64,000 nucleotides of DNA from Spinellus fusiger (taxonomy: Eukaryota; Mucoromycota; Mucoromycetes; Mucorales; Phycomycetaceae), in the NCBI GenBank assembly GCA_025094145.1, contig JALLLS010000007.1:310001-374000 (forward strand). Reading direction: 5' to 3'. The notes beneath the pieces are model-generated. The model was not told the DNA's origin. It searched no databases and saw nothing but the letters and a program-made list of their open reading frames with translations. Positions 59,039-64,000 of this stretch are shown one piece after another; position 1 is the first letter of the stretch, and the number at the start of each line of letters is the position of its first letter. The position numbers and the translations under genes are program-made.

Positions 59039-59044
59039 ACGCGT
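59039..59044 (+). promoter_or_regulatory. ACGCGT (MluI cell-cycle box) upstream of PCNA
   Basis: A perfect ACGCGT hexamer lies about 125 bp before the PCNA start codon. In yeasts this is the binding site of MBF, which drives G1/S expression of PCNA and other replication genes. One six-base site can occur by chance (others are at 59193 in the coding region and about 52735 in an ATP1 intron), so the role is inferred from position. Confidence 0.5.
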
Positions 59045-59166
59045 GTTGGATTATTTTGTTTTCAAAAAGCAGTCCAGGGCGTCCTGACCTCCTCTTTTTA
59101 TTTATTTATTTATTATTTATTTATTATTATTCACAAGTTCTCTTTCTTTTCCTTCTTCTTTAAACT

Positions 59167-60498
<1,332 letters not shown>

Positions 60499-60668
60499 TA
60501 AACTGCAATTCAAAGGAAAAAGAAAAATAGTCTTTATGAAAGACAGATCTTTTGTTCCTGTGTATTTTGAAAGTCACAAACGCAAGATCCGAAGCACTCA
60601 ATAATAAGTGTCTGTGTTCCTTTTCTTTTCCTTCTTTTGTCTTCATCTGTCTATAGTAGCAAAGCACC

Positions 60669-61316
60669 ATGAGTGGGTTTATGAATAATCTGCTGAGCAA
60701 CTTCTCCACCATGCTGTCTGTGGGGTCTGAACAGCCTCAGAACACCAAGGACACTGATACTGCATGCTGTGGTGCGGAGGGTGGAGCCTGTTGCTCATCC
60801 ACCTCAGAAAGCAAGATATCCACCGAAACAGCAGTGTCTGAATCTTATTGCAAGACAGCAGCACCAACAGCAGCAGTGTCTCATGGATGTCAGGAAGCCT
60901 CTTCAGGTTGTGCTTGTACCTCTTCTGTTCCTACAGAAATAGACTCTCTCAAGATCATCTACTCTACTCTTACAGGAACTGCCAAAATACTGGCTACAGA
61001 ACTAGCAGCCAAAATCACTACCACCTCTGCCAATATCTCTGTCAAGAACATTGCTGTCATTGATATTACAGAGTACGACAATGAGGACTTGCTGACAGAA
61101 ACTTCTGTATGTATCTTTGTCTTGTCCTCCTACAATATCGAAGGACCTTTAGACTGGTAAAGCATCCTTACTGCCTGTGGATCCCCACATCTACATTTAC
61201 ACTATCAAAGAGAGAGAGAGAGAGAGAGAAAAGGAAGGGAGGGGAGGGGAAGGGACATGGATGAATGGCCTGTTGAACTCATGCCTGCCTTTTGTTGTTG
61301 TTGTTGCTGTTGCTGT

Positions 61317-61348
<32 letters not shown>

Positions 61349-63105
61349 ATGTACAGGTTCACCAAGTGGCTAAGAGACATTCGCTACGACTTTCGTGTGG
61401 ATCGCATTGCATTGAGCCAGTTGCGCTATGCTGTCTGTGGATTGGGTGATTCTGCCTATGGTGAGGAGTTCAATGGTGCTTCTCAAGACATTGACAAGTG
61501 GCTTGGTCAATTGGGAGCCACCCGTCTCTACCCTCTCGGTGCCTGCGACAAGAACGCAGATCAAAAGGGACAGTTTGATGCATGGACCGACCGGTTTATT
61601 GCCGAGTTGGAGGACAGCCGGTCGCTTGAGTATGCCCCCACCAACATTGAATACGACTCACAGGGCGAATCAGAGGGCGAAGACGAAGAGAATCAAAAAG
61701 ACACTGGGTCTGGAGAGGACATGGTGGATGTGGAAGACATGGGAGCCATGGCCATTCAACTCAAGGCAGCCAGAAAGGAGCGAGCAGAGGAGGAGGAGGA
61801 GGAGAAGGGGAAAGCACAGGACCATGCCAAGGCCCGTCCAAAGCGGCTGATTGGAGACACAGCCAGAGTGCGTGCTTCTGAAGAGCCAAAACAAGTGCGT
61901 GAGATGGTCTCTCCCATGCTGCATAAGAACCTGACCAAGCAAGGGTATAAGATTATTGGTTCTCATTCTGGGGTCAAGATCTGTCGATGGACCAAATCAG
62001 CCTTGAGGGGCCGTGGGTTCTGCTACAAACACGCCTTTTACGGTATTCAGAGTCACTTGTGCATGGAGACCACACCCTCTCTTGCCTGTGCCAACAAGTG
62101 TGTGTTTTGTTGGCGCCACCACACGAATCCTGTGGGGACTGTGTGGCGCTGGAAAGTAGATGATCCCCAGTTTATATTGGACGGTGCTATGGAGAACCAC
62201 TGCAAGATGATCAAACAGCTCAAGGGTGTGCCTGGTGTCAAGGCAGATCGGTTCCAAGAGGCCTCCACGATCCGCCACTGTGCGCTGTCCCTTGTGGGCG
62301 AACCCATCTTTTATCCTCACATCAATGAGTTTGTGACGCTTCTTCATCAGCGCAACATCTCCTCTTTCTTGGTGACCAATGCCCAGTTTCCTGAGATGAT
62401 TGCTCAGTTGGTGCCTGTGACTCAGCTTTATGTGAGTGTGGATGCAGGTACCAAGGAGGGATTGAAGAAGATTGATCGTCCTCTGTTCAGGGACTTTTGG
62501 GAGCGCTTCCTGGGAAGTCTTGAGTCGTTGGCAGACAAGGGACAGCGCACAGTGTATCGATTGACATTGGTGAAGGATCATAATACAGAAGAAATTGATA
62601 ATTATGTTGAGCTTATTCGCCGTGGTAAACCTTCGTTTATTGAAGTCAAGGGAGTGACTTATTGTGGTTACAGTGGTGCTAGTAATCTTACCATGGCCAA
62701 TGTAAGTTCCTCTTTCCATGTAGATGGTGTAGGGAAAAAAAAGACAAGGAGACTCATGGCGTTGTTTGTCCAAAGGTACCTTATCATGTGGAAGTGGTTG
62801 ATTTCTGTAACAAACTTGTCGCTAAACTTGGTGCTGGTTATGAGATGGCTTGTGAACACGCCCACTCATGCTCTATTCTTATTGCCTCTACTGATTTCAA
62901 GGTGGAGGGAGAATGGTACACACACATTGACTATGAGAAGTTTTTTGCCCTGGTTAAGAAGGGTGAGCACTTTACTAGCTTGGACTATATGGCCAAGACA
63001 CCTGAATGGGCTCTGTTTGGTACACCTGAGGCAGGATTTGATCCTGAAGAAACACGCTTCTATCGCAAGAATCGAAAAATAGTGGAGCCACCTGTTATTT
63101 CTTAG
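60669..63105 (+). CDS. TYW1: tRNA 4-demethylwyosine synthase (wybutosine synthesis)
   Basis: Radical-SAM enzyme that condenses N1-methylguanosine-37 of tRNA-Phe with pyruvate to form the tricyclic base of wybutosine, in the cytosol or at the ER. Three exons (60669-61156, 61357-62701, 62776-63105) give 720 residues. After a Cys/Ser-rich leader comes the flavodoxin-like domain (FMN loop IIYSTLTGTAK, AVCGLGDSAYGEEFN, LGACDKNADQKGQFDAW), an acidic linker, then the radical-SAM domain with the cluster motif CANKCVFCWRHHTNP (about residue 407), LVGEPIFYP and LYVSVDAGTKEGLKKID. The C-terminal TYW1 extension HIDYEKFFALV is complete. The start is the first in-frame ATG. Intron 1 carries a GTT/GCT repeat that is open in frame, but GT-AG splicing there keeps the flavodoxin fold intact. 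Confidence 0.97.
61292..61350. repeat. GTT/GCT trinucleotide repeat in TYW1 intron 1
   Basis: About 18 units near the acceptor; it would read as poly-Leu or poly-Val if retained. Confidence 0.9.
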
Positions 63106-63365
63106 TGTTATTTCTTGGTGTTATTTCTTGGTGTTATTTCTTATTTGAATGTATGATTTTATTGTTCATCTATCTCTTCTAAAAGGAGGGTTGTTGGTGG
63201 GGAGATAAGAGCGACAGACCATTTATGAATAAAAGAGAGAAAGAGGGAGAGGCTTATGGAATCACGATAACAATAGCAATAAAGAGTAGAAAAGGTATTT
63301 TTTCTGTTTTTTTTAAAAAGAAAAAAGAAAAAGGAAAAGGACATGTACAGGAGGACAGAATAGAG

Positions 63366-64000
63366 TTAAAGACCCTTGCTTACAATAGACATGGCTTTGT
63401 GAGGAAGTACCATAAGAATACCATCCACAATCAGATAACGTGTGGCAAACATAGCCACAAATGCAGTGCCATACAGAGCCATACGGTACATGGGACCCAG
63501 TTTCAAGAGAAACCCAACTGGAATAGACAGTGAGAAGAACAGGCTTACAGTGTGAGTGGGTTATTGGACTTACTGGGTGGTGGTGCAAACAGGTAGTTGA
63601 GATTCAGACCTGATTTGAGGGCAAACAGATGCAAGAGAGGAGAATGGAACAGACCATACACAGAGAAGGAGAGCATTGCCATGCCAGGTGAGCTAGGCAG
63701 AACAAGATAGCGGCCACTGTACATCATATAGATAGGGGCCAACAGTATCAGCAAATGCTCTATGAAAGAAGAGGATGAGTGTATATAGAGTATAAAGTGT
63801 AGATAGAGTGTAGATAGAGTGTAGATAGAAAGACCACTTCCTTACCAGCAAAAAAGTTAAATGTCTCTCCAAACAGAATATGGTCTCTCAGATCAGGAAA
63901 TGCCAATGCAGCCATACCACCCCACTGTGTATGCAAATAGACATTAAACAACAGGTGGAGAGAAGACGACTGCTTATTGGGCCAGGCCAAGACCAGAATA
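63366..64000 (-). CDS. TMEM164-like multi-pass membrane protein (5' part outside the window)
   Basis: Three 3' exons are visible (63846 to beyond 64000, 63574-63759, 63366-63517), giving about 164 C-terminal residues. The sequence runs SLHLLFNVYLHTQWGGMAAL, FPDLRDHILFGETFNFFAEH, LLILLAPIYMMYSGRYLVL, then a membrane helix with GLFHSPLLHLFAL, and ends KLGPMYRMALYGTAF and a final helix. The pattern of FPD, a Glu-His before a helix, P-Y at the helix end and several hydrophobic segments resembles the TMEM164/TMEM164-like family, whose human member is an acyltransferase making ether phospholipids. This is moderate-confidence motif recognition. It is convergent with TYW1, with 260 bp between. Confidence 0.65.

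Larger units (their letters stand above)
58081..59166. other. Intergenic DNA and PCNA promoter region
   Basis: No supported gene; a 63-codon plus-strand frame at 58096-58287 has no family features. A CTG/CTA-type trinucleotide repeat is at 58627-58710. The last 150 bp are the PCNA promoter and leader. Confidence 0.5.

Noticed and set aside
61997..62773. 258-codon antisense frame opposite TYW1
   Set aside because: Lies entirely within a clearly coding radical-SAM domain; no independent support.

Overview
This window is nuclear DNA of a filamentous fungus, most likely an early-diverging Mucoromycota (Mucorales-type, for example a Phycomyces- or Mucor-like genome). The evidence is AT-rich intergenic DNA, many short GT-AG introns of about 40-70 nt, a cytochrome-b5-fused sphingolipid delta-8 desaturase, paired Zn2Cys6 regulators, and a heavy load of degenerate IS630/Tc1-type DNA transposons plus TnpB/Fanzor-like relics. 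Species assignment is inference. I spliced the multi-exon genes by hand; in every complete model the exon lengths sum to a multiple of three.

Layout. 1-6.2 kb: gene-free, with a Fanzor-like relic (about 1.33-2.0 kb) and a nearly intact 1655-bp DD34E transposon (3264-4918). 6.2-15.6 kb: nucleolin/Nsr1-like protein, delta-8 sphingolipid desaturase, type I metacaspase and a Zn2Cys6 transcription factor. 15.7-29.8 kb: a transposon graveyard holding a second, inverted copy of the DD34E element (20441-22094), three more IS630-like relics including a split one, three Tc1 relics, and an inverted pair of non-autonomous elements. 29.8-36 kb: a small single-pass membrane protein, a Shg1/BOD1-type COMPASS subunit, and divergently from it a second Zn2Cys6 regulator paralogous to the first.

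36-64 kb is gene-dense: SCAF/Nrd1-like CID-RRM protein, mitochondrial RsmH/METTL15 methyltransferase, PSP1-domain protein, a small RVSF-motif protein, NRC-2/KIN82-type AGC kinase, ATP synthase alpha, the Mvp1/SNX8 sorting nexin, a second Fanzor-like relic on the minus strand (57.3-58.1 kb), PCNA, TYW1, and a TMEM164-like membrane protein cut by the window end.

The genes are ordinary eukaryotic housekeeping and regulatory genes, each with its own promoter; I see no cluster acting as one pathway. The most interesting content is the mobile DNA: two decayed copies of an intron-containing TnpB/Fanzor-like (RNA-guided nuclease family) gene that share an in-frame stop just before the RuvC-III motif, and twin transposon copies that share one frameshift. 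Smaller points are a one-base frameshift that abolishes the nucleolin RGG tail, two GC-AG introns, a 12-nt microexon, and shared intron positions in the two zinc-cluster regulators. I found no rRNA, no convincing tRNA and no CRISPR array.
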